Positions 25,974 through 33,154 of a stretch of 59,703 nt of DNA are shown piece by piece; within the stretch, counting starts at the first letter, position 1, and every line of letters begins with the position of its first letter. Source of the DNA: Bacteroidales bacterium UBA3824 (GTDB lineage Bacteria; Bacteroidota; Bacteroidia; Bacteroidales; UBA3824). The stretch spans positions 1-59,703 of the forward strand of contig DGIK01000060.1 of the NCBI GenBank assembly GCA_002393195.1, written 5' to 3'. The notes beneath the pieces are model-generated. The model searched no databases and had not been told where the DNA came from. It worked only from the letters and a program-made list of their open reading frames with translations. Position numbers and translations under genes: made by a program.

Positions 25974-26969
25974 TTACCAAAATAGTGATTTAAGAAATCC
26001 ACATACACCACCGATTGCGCCACCTATTACAGTACCTACGCCAGGAATTACACTGCCTAACGCAGCACCGATTGCAGCGCCACCAGCAATGTCTCCCACG
26101 ACATCAGTAGCGGTTTTCTTTGTTACCTCATCGTTGTAGTCCTTCTCACCGTCATCATACTTGTACCTCTGTTCATCAGTATTCCTGTTCGATACAACAG
26201 CCAGTCTCTTCTTGCTCGGTATCGATTCAACGATGTAGTACAACAACTTGGAAATGTTGTAAGAAGGCTCCTGTGGCTTGCCTTCTTCCTTGAATCCAGC
26301 CGCATAAGAAATCGGCTCAACAGAAAGACCGCATCCGTCCTTAATTCTCTGTCTTACAGACCTTTCTTTTTCTGCAAGGAAAAGCCCAAGTTCAGCATTA
26401 GGTTTGTGATTCTCAGAATCCCAATTCCGACCTTTCATCGCCATATCAGCCTGATTGATGCCGATAAGCAAGCGTTTCTCGCGTTGTTCAGGATTTTCGC
26501 CAAGATGGGGTGCTATGACTTGCGTAATCAGGTCGTAGGAAGTACCCATATCACGTACAGAACCATCAAGAATTACCAACACGACATCAATCAACAATTC
26601 ATTGTTCGAGTCGCGTTCTTCCAATTTCTTGATTATGCCATCTGCGTGACGCTTGTCAGCGTCGGGGCTGTCACCAAGTCCCGGACTATCCCAAAGGATG
26701 AGGTTGCCAAGGTCGTACTTCTGAATGTCCATTGTTTCAGGATCCGTTCCTGTACCAACTTTTGCCTCTTCTGTGCCGAACAAAGCATTGATGGTGGAAC
26801 TCTTGCCACAACCAGTAGCACCGGTCACCAGAATGTTTGCCTTGGCATTCTTGCTGTCTTCAAGCCACTGCAAAATTTTCTGTTTTTGGGGCTCTGACAA
26901 TCCTTTCAGCAATGCCTTGTCATTGTCGCTTAGGGCTTTGTTGAGTAATTCAACGATGTTTGCTACCAT
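25974..26969 (-). CDS. Era/septin-like GTPase with C-terminal glycine-zipper membrane segment
   Basis: 331 residues from ATG 26969 (an earlier in-frame ATG at 27026 would add 19 unrelated residues). G1 is GATGCGKSS, G3 DSPG, G4 again the non-canonical NQAD. After the GTPase domain (about 40-265) and a charged linker, residues about 290-331 form a Gly/Ala zipper (IAGGAAIGAALGSVIPGVG) that could insert into a membrane. Such tails occur in membrane-remodelling or pore-forming proteins. It is 23 bp upstream of the second GTPase gene. A long structured leader precedes it (27064-27256). Together this resembles a conflict or stress module, but no function is established. Confidence 0.82.
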   Translation of the reverse strand: MVANIVELLNKALSDNDKALLKGLSEPQKQKILQWLEDSKNAKANILVTGATGCGKSSTINALFGTEEAKVGTGTDPETMDIQKYDLGNLILWDSPGLGDSPDADKRHADGIIKKLEERDSNNELLIDVVLVILDGSVRDMGTSYDLITQVIAPHLGENPEQREKRLLIGINQADMAMKGRNWDSENHKPNAELGLFLAEKERSVRQRIKDGCGLSVEPISYAAGFKEEGKPQEPSYNISKLLYYIVESIPSKKRLAVVSNRNTDEQRYKYDDGEKDYNDEVTKKTATDVVGDIAGGAAIGAALGSVIPGVGTVIGGAIGGVCGFLKSLFW

Positions 26970-27063
26970 AAACTTAGAATGGTTAAATTGTTTGACAATA
27001 CGGAAGGCTCTGTACGGCAGGGACATAAAAAAAGCGCAGTTTGTTTTTTAAGTGTCATATTGA

Positions 27064-27256
27064 GAATGAGGTCGTGGAAAGTACCCGAAATGATAATATA
27101 ACACAACAGACCACGCCCTATACGGAAGGCGTGGCAGTTGTGCAGTAACCATCATTTCTGAAATTTTCCACGTTTCATTCCCGATTACAGCACAATGCCA
27201 TCCAAGTTAACTATAACGTCGGATTGATAGGCATAGTTTCCTCAGCCTTACAATCC
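27064..27256 (-). ncRNA. Candidate structured RNA or leader upstream of the GTPase pair
   Basis: The 430 bases between 26970 and 27399 hold no gene but two nested structures. A long imperfect hairpin spans 27064-27179: the arms share the blocks GAATGA, CGTGGAAA, GAAATGAT, CACAAC and CCACGCC around a ten-base loop. A second hairpin pairs 27221-27232 with 27245-27256 (GGATTG and AGGC blocks). On the minus strand both lie 95-290 nt upstream of the GTPase ATG. It may be an RNA element controlling the GTPases, a separate ncRNA or a palindromic mobile element; strand is assigned from the genes it precedes. Confidence 0.5.
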
Positions 27257-27399
27257 ATTGCAAATTTGTAAAATATTTCTAAAATTAACAAATAAAAGAT
27301 AAAGATTTTTTTGATATTTTTTCAAATAATTGATAATCAATAAGAAAAAAAATCAGTAACATAACCACACGAGCGAATTGGTGCTAAATATTCTGACAA

Positions 27400-27870
27400 T
27401 CAGAACCCACCCTCGTAATAACTACGCGCAATATACGGCGACGGCTCATAATACGCGCTGCAATTATAATTATCTAAGGTATCGCAAATAGCGTTGTTAT
27501 AAACCCTGATGATAGCCTGTGCATAATCCTCGTTAAGCGGCATAGTATTAAGAATAAGACGTTTATAAACCTTGCCCATTTGAGTTTCAGTAGGAATTTT
27601 TTCACAATAATATGGATTGACGGCCGACACGTCAAACGTCCCCTTCTCCAACGCAAATTCATCAATCCAATCCGAGGCGGTCTGCAACGGATTCTGACAG
27701 TGAAGCACATTGGCGGATGATAGTTTTTTAGAAAGTTCGTCGTATCCCATCTTATTGACAGTGTATCTGTTATGTTGCTTTATTTGACGCGACACTTTCT
27801 CTATCATATAACATACAAAATAGAGGTCATTCTCGGTAATATCCTCGTCGGGAAAAAAAACATTCTTCAT
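27400..27870 (-). CDS. DUF3791-like partner of the DUF3990 protein, possible antitoxin
   Basis: 156 residues, soluble. The first 75 residues (FVCYMIEKVSRQI ... LHCQNPLQTASDWIDEF) resemble the small helical DUF3791-type proteins that are encoded next to DUF3990 genes in Bacteroidetes; the C-terminal half is not recognised. Its ATG overlaps the stop of the DUF3990 gene (ATGA), so it is translated with it. By gene order and family association it could be the antitoxin, which is inference. It is unusually long for this family. Confidence 0.65.
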   Translation of the reverse strand: MKNVFFPDEDITENDLYFVCYMIEKVSRQIKQHNRYTVNKMGYDELSKKLSSANVLHCQNPLQTASDWIDEFALEKGTFDVSAVNPYYCEKIPTETQMGKVYKRLILNTMPLNEDYAQAIIRVYNNAICDTLDNYNCSAYYEPSPYIARSYYEGGF

Positions 27871-28328
27871 AATGAGTAAGATTTAAGGTAAGTAATTGAT
27901 TGCAAGGCGGCTTCCGTCGCAAAAACTATCTGATTGGTAGGATACTTGAATTTAACCAAAGTCCAAAAGGCCTCGCGGGAGATGCTCCCAGACGCAAAAT
28001 CCTCCACATAATCCCATATTTGGTCGTCAGCCATCGGACCTTCCACAATATCGTATGAATGTTCCACGCCACGGCGGCAGTCCACCACAAAATCAAGCCA
28101 TTGGTCTGTCATAGAACTAAACTGCATTTTTTTGAGATTTGGAACGACAACATATTCATATACAGACACTTCACTTCCATTCTTACGGCTCAACGCCCAA
28201 CGCTGCGCCTGTTTCTCAAAACGAGTGCAATAAAACCCATACCCAAAATCTTTGTAAAATCCGCTTATCAAGATTTTGGGCTTCTCGACAACAACATTGC
28301 TTCCGTGGTATATTAGAGTTGTTTTCAT
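27867..28328 (-). CDS. DUF3990 protein, ADP-ribosyltransferase-like toxin candidate
   Basis: 153 residues from ATG 28328 (the upstream in-frame start overlaps the promoter). Motifs typical of DUF3990 are visible: LIYHGS at the N-terminus, DFGYGFYCT near residue 28 and QAQRWA after it, an arrangement related to the ADP-ribosyltransferase fold with its NAD-binding H-Y-E type layout. It is the first gene of a two-gene unit, overlapping its partner by four bases, which fits a toxin-antitoxin operon. Target unknown. Confidence 0.75.
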   Translation of the reverse strand: MKTTLIYHGSNVVVEKPKILISGFYKDFGYGFYCTRFEKQAQRWALSRKNGSEVSVYEYVVVPNLKKMQFSSMTDQWLDFVVDCRRGVEHSYDIVEGPMADDQIWDYVEDFASGSISREAFWTLVKFKYPTNQIVFATEAALQSITYLKSYSL

Positions 28329-28332
28329 ACCG

Positions 28333-28365
28333 CAAAAGTATAAAAAAATACAATATGACCTCAAA
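28333..28365 (-). promoter_or_regulatory. Promoter of the DUF3990 operon
   Basis: Minus strand: TTTG (28362-28365), 21 nt, TACTTTTG (28333-28340). It ends five bases before the annotated ATG 28328, so the transcript would be nearly leaderless. Confidence 0.65.
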
Positions 28366-28376
28366 AAAACTCGCCA

Positions 28377-29054
28377 CTACTCCAACATCTTCGCCCCCAA
28401 CTTCTCTAACGGGTCGGCGGGTATCTTGGTCCACGTCTCCTTGGGCTTCACGCTGTCGTCAAACATATTGGAAATGATAGTCTGACGCTTGTGAGTGAGG
28501 TAATTTTCGCTCACCTCTGTACTCTCGCCCGAATACCGCGAAAAAGACTTGGTGTCCTTGCCGATGAGATAAAAGTCGCCATTCTGAAACCTGAATACAT
28601 ACACCGACGCATCAGAATCCGAACTTCCCGCCGAATTGAAATACGACGGACTAATCCTCATCACGCCCTTGTCGTTGATTCTTAGATCAATATCAACACT
28701 CTGATACTCATCCTCTTGACCAGGAATAGTATTGAAGTATTGCTTGAAAAGAGAGTACGTACCGCTCTCACTACCAAAATACACAGCCATAACAGGTTTG
28801 TTGAAATTATAGACATAACCATCATCGCGGGTCTGCATATTTTCGGGATTGCGCGGCGTAGCAATGATTACCACATCCTTGAAACCGTCCTTATTGAGGT
28901 CGCCCTCAACGACAATAGAATCGCAGTCGGCGGGTACAACATCCACAACGGACGCGCCCGACGCCTTGAACAACGACTTTGCAAACTTGCCCTGCGCACC
29001 GGCAATGCCCGCCGACACTATCAAAGCAATCATTATTAGAAGTATCTTTTTCAT
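28377..29054 (-). CDS. Exported FG-GAP-like protein
   Basis: 225 residues from ATG 29054, which gives a signal peptide (MKKILLIMIALIVSAG, cleavage after GAQ). A calcium-binding-like loop GDLNKDGFKD is followed by a strand pattern VYFGSESGTYSLF, as in single FG-GAP repeats. The same order (GDFNKDDVKD, YFGKAGGGYNLF, DKGVLRI, VFLFRYQD) recurs in the lipoprotein at 56649-57656, so the two are homologues at distant loci. Location is periplasm or cell surface. Function unknown. Confidence 0.75.
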   Translation of the reverse strand: MKKILLIMIALIVSAGIAGAQGKFAKSLFKASGASVVDVVPADCDSIVVEGDLNKDGFKDVVIIATPRNPENMQTRDDGYVYNFNKPVMAVYFGSESGTYSLFKQYFNTIPGQEDEYQSVDIDLRINDKGVMRISPSYFNSAGSSDSDASVYVFRFQNGDFYLIGKDTKSFSRYSGESTEVSENYLTHKRQTIISNMFDDSVKPKETWTKIPADPLEKLGAKMLE

Positions 29055-29075
29055 AATTGTAATTATAAACATCTG

Positions 29076-29107
29076 CAAATCTACATAAAATCCTCGTAAC
29101 GCACAAC
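29076..29107 (-). promoter_or_regulatory. Promoter of the FG-GAP-like gene
   Basis: Minus strand: GTTG (29104-29107, one mismatch to TTTG), 20 nt, TAGATTTG (29076-29083). Confidence 0.6.
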
Positions 29108-29116
29108 TTATATACA

Positions 29117-29214
29117 ATAAAAAACGGCGAAGAATATGAAAACATCTCCGCCGTTTATGAACTAACTAACAGCCGCAAACTTAATCGCCACGGCAATAAT
29201 CTAAAACGTATTGA
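29117..29214 (-). ncRNA. Candidate small RNA of about 100 nt
   Basis: Between tRNA-Leu and the FG-GAP-like gene a full promoter on the minus strand (TTTG 29248-29251, 20 nt, TATATTTG 29220-29227) is followed, about 60-95 nt downstream, by a terminator hairpin (AAACGGCG/CGCCGTTT pairing 29149-29156 with 29122-29129, then a T-rich tail). No reading frame of useful length lies between. An inner hairpin with GCCG/CGGC ends precedes the terminator. This is the pattern of a dedicated small RNA gene. No known RNA family is recognised. Confidence 0.5.
29122..29156 (-). terminator. Terminator of the candidate small RNA
   Basis: Eight-pair stem AAACGGCG/CGCCGTTT with a 19-base loop, T-rich tail on the minus strand. 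Confidence 0.65.
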
Positions 29215-29219
29215 CACTG

Positions 29220-29251
29220 CAAATATACACACAAAAAATAAAACCACCAAA
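29220..29251 (-). promoter_or_regulatory. Promoter of the candidate small RNA
   Basis: Minus strand: TTTG (29248-29251), 20 nt, TATATTTG (29220-29227). No protein start follows before the terminator at 29156. The rest of the interval up to the tRNA (29252-29418) is AT-rich and shows nothing else. Confidence 0.65.
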
Positions 29252-29418
29252 TAAAAAATGTAAAATATTTTAGATATTTTGATATTTACAAATGACACAA
29301 GCGTTGACAAATGTAAATGACAAAAAGTTTACAATTTGAAACAATTGGAAATATGATTAGAACGATTAAAAAAGATGAGAACCACACAAAATCAGACGCA
29401 AAGACCCTCATAAAACAC

Positions 29419-29438
29419 AAAAAGCCACAACGTGGCTT
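29419..29438 (-). terminator. Terminator of tRNA-Leu
   Basis: Minus strand AAGCCACGTTGTGGCTTTTT: six-pair stem AGCCAC/GTGGCT with a three-base loop and a T run, about 35 bp after the tRNA. Confidence 0.8.
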
Positions 29439-29473
29439 CTCTCTCAATTAACGTAAATCTTACCTAAAAAATG

Positions 29474-29557
29474 TACCCCGGGCCGGGATCGAACCGGCAA
29501 GGATATTACTCCATCGGTGTTTGAGACCGACGCGTCTACCAATTCCGCCACCAGGGC
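29474..29557 (-). tRNA. tRNA-Leu (anticodon CAA)
   Basis: 84 nt with the long variable arm of class II tRNAs. Acceptor GCCCTGG/CCGGGGT (two G-T pairs), D-arm GGCGGAATTGGTAGACGC, anticodon stem TCGGT/ACCGA around CTCAAAC (anticodon CAA), T-arm GCCGG-TTCGATC-CCGGC. CCA is not encoded. It reads UUG. Confidence 0.95.
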
Positions 29558-29581
29558 ATTGTCTCTTTCATTTCGACGGTG

Positions 29582-29613
29582 CAAAATTAGGAAACATTTT
29601 CGACACTGCCAAA
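29582..29613 (-). promoter_or_regulatory. Promoter of tRNA-Leu
   Basis: Minus strand: TTTG (29610-29613), 20 nt, TAATTTTG (29582-29589). It is embedded in the last codons of the flippase-like gene; the -7 box contains that gene's stop codon. Confidence 0.8.
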
Positions 29614-30627
29614 TTTTTCGTCAACTTTTTCTAAATCTTTTTCATCATTTTTTTCAGAGGCGGAATTTTCGATGCGTTCCTTCTTGCGTATCAGATAGAA
29701 AACGCCGCCACATACCGCCGGCAGCAACAGATTGATACTCCACAAGATAATCGACGAAATCGTGGGCAGACGGAAGTCAGAAGTGTACTCTTTCAACACC
29801 ATCACCGATGCAGAACACCTCACGCCCAATTCCGCCAACGCGGGCCTTGGCACAAAACTCATCAGCGCGTAAATCAAAAATACCGACATCATTCCGTCCA
29901 CAAATCCTATCTCGATGCCAAGCCCGACTATCGTCAAATAATTTTGCAACGAATAAACCATAAACCTCACCAGCGAAAACAGCATCAGCTTAAACCGCTC
30001 ATTATAAGTGTAATGGCAAAAGAAATTGAGTTTGCGCCGGAAGCCCTCCGACTGCCCGCTATTGCGCACAAAAGGAATCGTGTATTTGGGAAACATATAA
30101 AAGGCGGTCATCAACACCGTGCAGACAAACCCAATCAGGATAAACCACCAACTCGTCAAGAATGTGGAATGTGAAATCTCAATGTCGCACCACGCGAAAT
30201 ACACGCACGACAAAACGCCCATCAACATCATCACCGGCATCTGCGATAATCCGCAATACGCCGTCGCCATACCGCCAGAAAACCTGTGCCCGTGCTGCAA
30301 GACCGACGGCCTGCCCAACGCCTCCCCCACCCTGTTGGGCGTAAACAATGACGGCGTAATGCCCTTCAAGACACCGACAAACGACACTCCAAAACTCACC
30401 TTCTCCACCGGCGAGAGTGAAATACGCCACTTGACGGCCTCCAAAAGCCAATTGGGAGCCACCAACAGCAACGCCAAAACCAATGGCAACCACCTTACTT
30501 GTATATTGTCGGTGGTAAGTTCGCCAAATTGCTCAAAATGGTCTTTGGTCAATAGATAAAGTCCAATATAAAAAGCAATTACAAGCACTATTTTAATTAT
30601 CTTCTTTAACGTCGGGCGGAGTTTCAT
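29587..30627 (-). CDS. Flippase-like membrane protein (lysylphosphatidylglycerol synthase TM family), second copy
   Basis: 346 residues with about eight hydrophobic helices, a GVLKGITPSLFTPNRVGEALGR segment and the general pattern of the LPG synthase membrane domain (YbhN/AglD-like). It lacks the C-terminal aminoacyl-transferase domain of MprF, ending instead in a charged tail (EKNDEKDLEKVDEKF). Such proteins are proposed to move lipids or lipid-linked sugars across the inner membrane. Its start lies 35 bp inside the end of the upstream paralogue, so they are co-translated. Confidence 0.8.
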   Translation of the reverse strand: MKLRPTLKKIIKIVLVIAFYIGLYLLTKDHFEQFGELTTDNIQVRWLPLVLALLLVAPNWLLEAVKWRISLSPVEKVSFGVSFVGVLKGITPSLFTPNRVGEALGRPSVLQHGHRFSGGMATAYCGLSQMPVMMLMGVLSCVYFAWCDIEISHSTFLTSWWFILIGFVCTVLMTAFYMFPKYTIPFVRNSGQSEGFRRKLNFFCHYTYNERFKLMLFSLVRFMVYSLQNYLTIVGLGIEIGFVDGMMSVFLIYALMSFVPRPALAELGVRCSASVMVLKEYTSDFRLPTISSIILWSINLLLPAVCGGVFYLIRKKERIENSASEKNDEKDLEKVDEKFGSVENVS

Positions 30628-31636
30628 CTGGCATTAAGGGTTGATAATCATTATTGAAAAAAGGCATCACGATCATTGCGACCATACCTACTACAGCAAA
30701 CAGCAAATCCTGCATCCCATGCGACACAAGTGCATACGCCCCGCCGTCGGGATCACGCACCACGCCATAAAGCGCAAGCACCTCTATCACAATGAAATGC
30801 CACGTCCCAATCCCGCCCGGCGACGGCACAATGACGCCAAATGTGCCAAGCACAAACACCGTCAACGCCACCATCAGTCCGAGATTCTCGGTGAAGGGAA
30901 ACGCATTGAAAAACAGATACACCGTATAAAAATATACAAAATTGATAAACAGCGAGTGCGCCACAAACTGCCAACGCTTCTTCAAGCCGGCAATAGTCAA
31001 CATTCCGTCCTTCAAATTGTGAAACGCCTTCCTGAGCCTATCGCCAAGTCCAAACCAATTGCGCTTAACAGCCGTCCTCAACGTCCAAAAGACCAAGCCG
31101 ACCAACGCAACGCCGGCCATAATTATCAAAACTATATGATTTTCAAACGATTGCCAATACTGTAAAACCGAAGGATTATTGTCCAAGACGCGACCAATCA
31201 CATCTATCTGCGTTGCGAATACCACCGCCGCCACCGCCGCAAACACAATCACGTCGGCAACCCTCTCAATGACCACAGTGCCAAGGCTGCGGCTAAACGA
31301 AATGCGCTCATACTTAGCCAATACGCCGCACCTCGCCACTTCGCCCGACCGTGGTATCGCCATATTGGCGAAGTACATTATCATAACGGCAAAAAACAAG
31401 TTGCCACGCCTCGGCTTATACCCAAACGGCTCCAAAAGCAAGCCCCACCTCAGCGCACGGCTATAATGCGCCGCTACGGAGAGCAACACGGCGGCGGCCA
31501 CCCACCCCCAACGCACTTCCGATATGGCGTCGAATATACGTCCGAAATTTTGCCCCCGGTACGCAAGCCAAAACAACAGCGCACCCAACGACATAAAAAT
31601 CAGAAACTTAACTATGGTTTTTAAATATTTTTTCAA
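30593..31636 (-). CDS. Flippase-like membrane protein (lysylphosphatidylglycerol synthase TM family), first copy
   Basis: 347 residues, about eight membrane helices. Family patterns include ALRWGLLLEPFG, ANMAIPRSGEVARCGVL, GTVVIERVADV and the conserved loop PSPGGIGTWHFI near residue 272. It is better conserved than its downstream paralogue, with which it overlaps by 35 bp. A pair of flippase-like proteins suggests a heteromeric transporter of a lipid-linked substrate; this is inference. A TATCTTTG -7 box on the minus strand at 31668-31675 probably starts the transcript, although no -33 box at proper distance was found. Confidence 0.85.
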   Translation of the reverse strand: MKKYLKTIVKFLIFMSLGALLFWLAYRGQNFGRIFDAISEVRWGWVAAAVLLSVAAHYSRALRWGLLLEPFGYKPRRGNLFFAVMIMYFANMAIPRSGEVARCGVLAKYERISFSRSLGTVVIERVADVIVFAAVAAVVFATQIDVIGRVLDNNPSVLQYWQSFENHIVLIIMAGVALVGLVFWTLRTAVKRNWFGLGDRLRKAFHNLKDGMLTIAGLKKRWQFVAHSLFINFVYFYTVYLFFNAFPFTENLGLMVALTVFVLGTFGVIVPSPGGIGTWHFIVIEVLALYGVVRDPDGGAYALVSHGMQDLLFAVVGMVAMIVMPFFNNDYQPLMPDETPPDVKEDN

Positions 31637-31667
31637 CTCTTAACGTTTTCAAAGCAAAAAACTTTTG

Positions 31668-31706
31668 CAAAGATAGTCTTTTATTGGCAAAAATAATTTA
31701 TCTTTG
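31668..31706. promoter_or_regulatory. Divergent -7 boxes
   Basis: TATCTTTG occurs on the minus strand at 31668-31675 (for the flippase pair) and on the plus strand at 31699-31706 (for the exported protein at 31726). Neither has a clear TTTG at 19-21 nt, so both are weaker calls than the other promoters. Confidence 0.45.
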
Positions 31707-31725
31707 GGTAAAATTTGTAAACGAA

Positions 31726-32394
31726 ATGAAACTGACCATCACATTAATACTTTCCATCGTCATTGCGACGAGCCTGTGCGCACAGACAGTGTCGCACAAG
31801 GAAAAATATGACTCCGACTTTATGTTCACTGACGGATTGTACTTGGACAAGGACGATTTCAAAAAAAATCTGCCCATAGACAAATCCCAAATTATCAGCG
31901 GCATAGACCCGACAGACTTAACCTATTTTGAGCAACTTGTCGAGCAAAAGACAATCAACCTTTTTGACCGCCTCGGCAACGAAATCAGCGTAGAGACAAA
32001 CAAGATTTTTGGTTTTTGCAGCGACGGTACGGTATATATCAATCACAACGGAACATTCTCTCGCATTGGAATCATTGGCAGCATCTGTCATTTTCTTGGT
32101 ACGAAGACAGTTACAAGCAATGTCCCGACACCATACTACGGTTATTATGGACGGTATTATTCGCCAATCTACCGACAAAACTCCACCGTGGAGCCTCAGC
32201 AATACCTCTACAACTTTGAGACCGGCGACCTACTCGAATACAATCCGCACAACCTTGAAACAATGTTGATGGGCGACCCCGCAATCCACGACGAATACAC
32301 CGCGCTCTCCCGCAAGAAGAAAAACGCCAAACTTTTCTACTATATGCGCCTCTACAACGAAAAACACCCTATCTACATCCCTGTCTATGAATAG
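31726..32394 (+). CDS. Exported protein of unknown function
   Basis: 222 residues from ATG 31726, which gives a signal peptide (MKLTITLILSIVIATSLCA, cleavage before QTVS). The in-frame ATG upstream at 31684 would place the -7 box in the coding region. The mature part is mixed alpha/beta, with a Tyr-rich stretch (TPYYGYYGRYYSP, about residues 145-157). No family is recognised. It is monocistronic, upstream of frr but with frr having its own promoter. Confidence 0.7.
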   Translation: MKLTITLILSIVIATSLCAQTVSHKEKYDSDFMFTDGLYLDKDDFKKNLPIDKSQIISGIDPTDLTYFEQLVEQKTINLFDRLGNEISVETNKIFGFCSDGTVYINHNGTFSRIGIIGSICHFLGTKTVTSNVPTPYYGYYGRYYSPIYRQNSTVEPQQYLYNFETGDLLEYNPHNLETMLMGDPAIHDEYTALSRKKKNAKLFYYMRLYNEKHPIYIPVYE

Positions 32395-32428
32395 GTGTTC
32401 TCATTAGGTTGTTAAAAAATAAAAATAA

Positions 32429-32461
32429 TTTGCAACATATCCATAAAAATCCTTACCTTTG
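32429..32461 (+). promoter_or_regulatory. Promoter of frr
   Basis: TTTG (32429-32432), 21 nt, TACCTTTG (32454-32461), 32 bp before the ATG. Confidence 0.8.
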
Positions 32462-32493
32462 TCGAAACAAAAAACTATAAAAAATATATCGCT

Positions 32494-33060
32494 ATGAACG
32501 AAGAAGCGCAAATGTACATCGACGAAGCCGAGGAGAAAATGAAGGCTGCGGTATCTCACTATGAGAGCGGCCTCACAAAAATCCGCGCAGGAAAGGCTTC
32601 ACCGGCAATTCTCGCCGACATAAAGGTTGACTATTACGGCTCTGAAACGCCTCTCAGTCAAGTTGCTAACGTGGGCACCACCGACGCCCGCACTATCGTA
32701 GTGCAGCCGTGGGAAAAGGCAATGCTCCCAAAAATTGAGAAGGAAATATTGAAGGCCAACCTCGGACTTACGCCCGTAAACAACGGCGAAATTCTCCGCA
32801 TCACCGTGCCGGCTCTCACCGAGGAACGCCGCAAACAACTCGTAAAACAGGTGAAGGCTGAGGGCGAAAACGCAAAAGTTGCAATCCGCAACATCCGCAA
32901 GGACGCCAACAACACCCTCAAACAACTTGAAAAGGACAACACAATCACCGAGGACGAAAACAAACAGGCTCAGGAAATCGTGCAGAAACTCACAGACAAA
33001 TTCGTGGCTCAGGCCGACAAAATCTCCGAAGCCAAGGAAGCCGAAATCCTCAAAGTCTGA
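32494..33060 (+). CDS. frr: Ribosome recycling factor
   Basis: 188 residues, normal length. It splits the post-termination ribosome together with EF-G. Typical features are the N-terminal helix (MKAAVSHYESGLTKIRAGKASPAIL), the DYYGSETPL and PWEKAMLPKIEKEI segments of the second domain and the long C-terminal helices (TEERRKQLVKQVK, IRNIRKDAN). In many bacteria frr directly follows pyrH; here pyrH is 3 kb away on the other strand, so that linkage has been broken. A hairpin at 33087 follows the gene. Confidence 0.97.
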   Translation: MNEEAQMYIDEAEEKMKAAVSHYESGLTKIRAGKASPAILADIKVDYYGSETPLSQVANVGTTDARTIVVQPWEKAMLPKIEKEILKANLGLTPVNNGEILRITVPALTEERRKQLVKQVKAEGENAKVAIRNIRKDANNTLKQLEKDNTITEDENKQAQEIVQKLTDKFVAQADKISEAKEAEILKV

Positions 33061-33086
33061 TTTTCAACCATTTACAATCAATTAAC

Positions 33087-33123
33087 AATTAGGCTGTCCC
33101 TTTTCAATATGGACAGCCTAATT
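33087..33123 (+). terminator. Terminator of frr
   Basis: A perfect 13-pair stem AATTAGGCTGTCC/GGACAGCCTAATT with an 11-base loop. The T tail is short (TTTG), so it may act mainly as a transcript-end stabiliser. Confidence 0.7.
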
Positions 33124-33154
33124 TGTATTCACTTAATTCGTTGTTTTATAAAAA

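Noticed and set aside
27064..27179. Retron-like msr/msd element
   Set aside because: The hairpin is suggestive, but no reverse transcriptase gene lies within the window near it.
24688..29557. Integrated mobile element with attachment sites at tRNA-Gln or tRNA-Leu
   Set aside because: No duplicated tRNA 3' end and no integrase or recombinase gene could be found in the interval.
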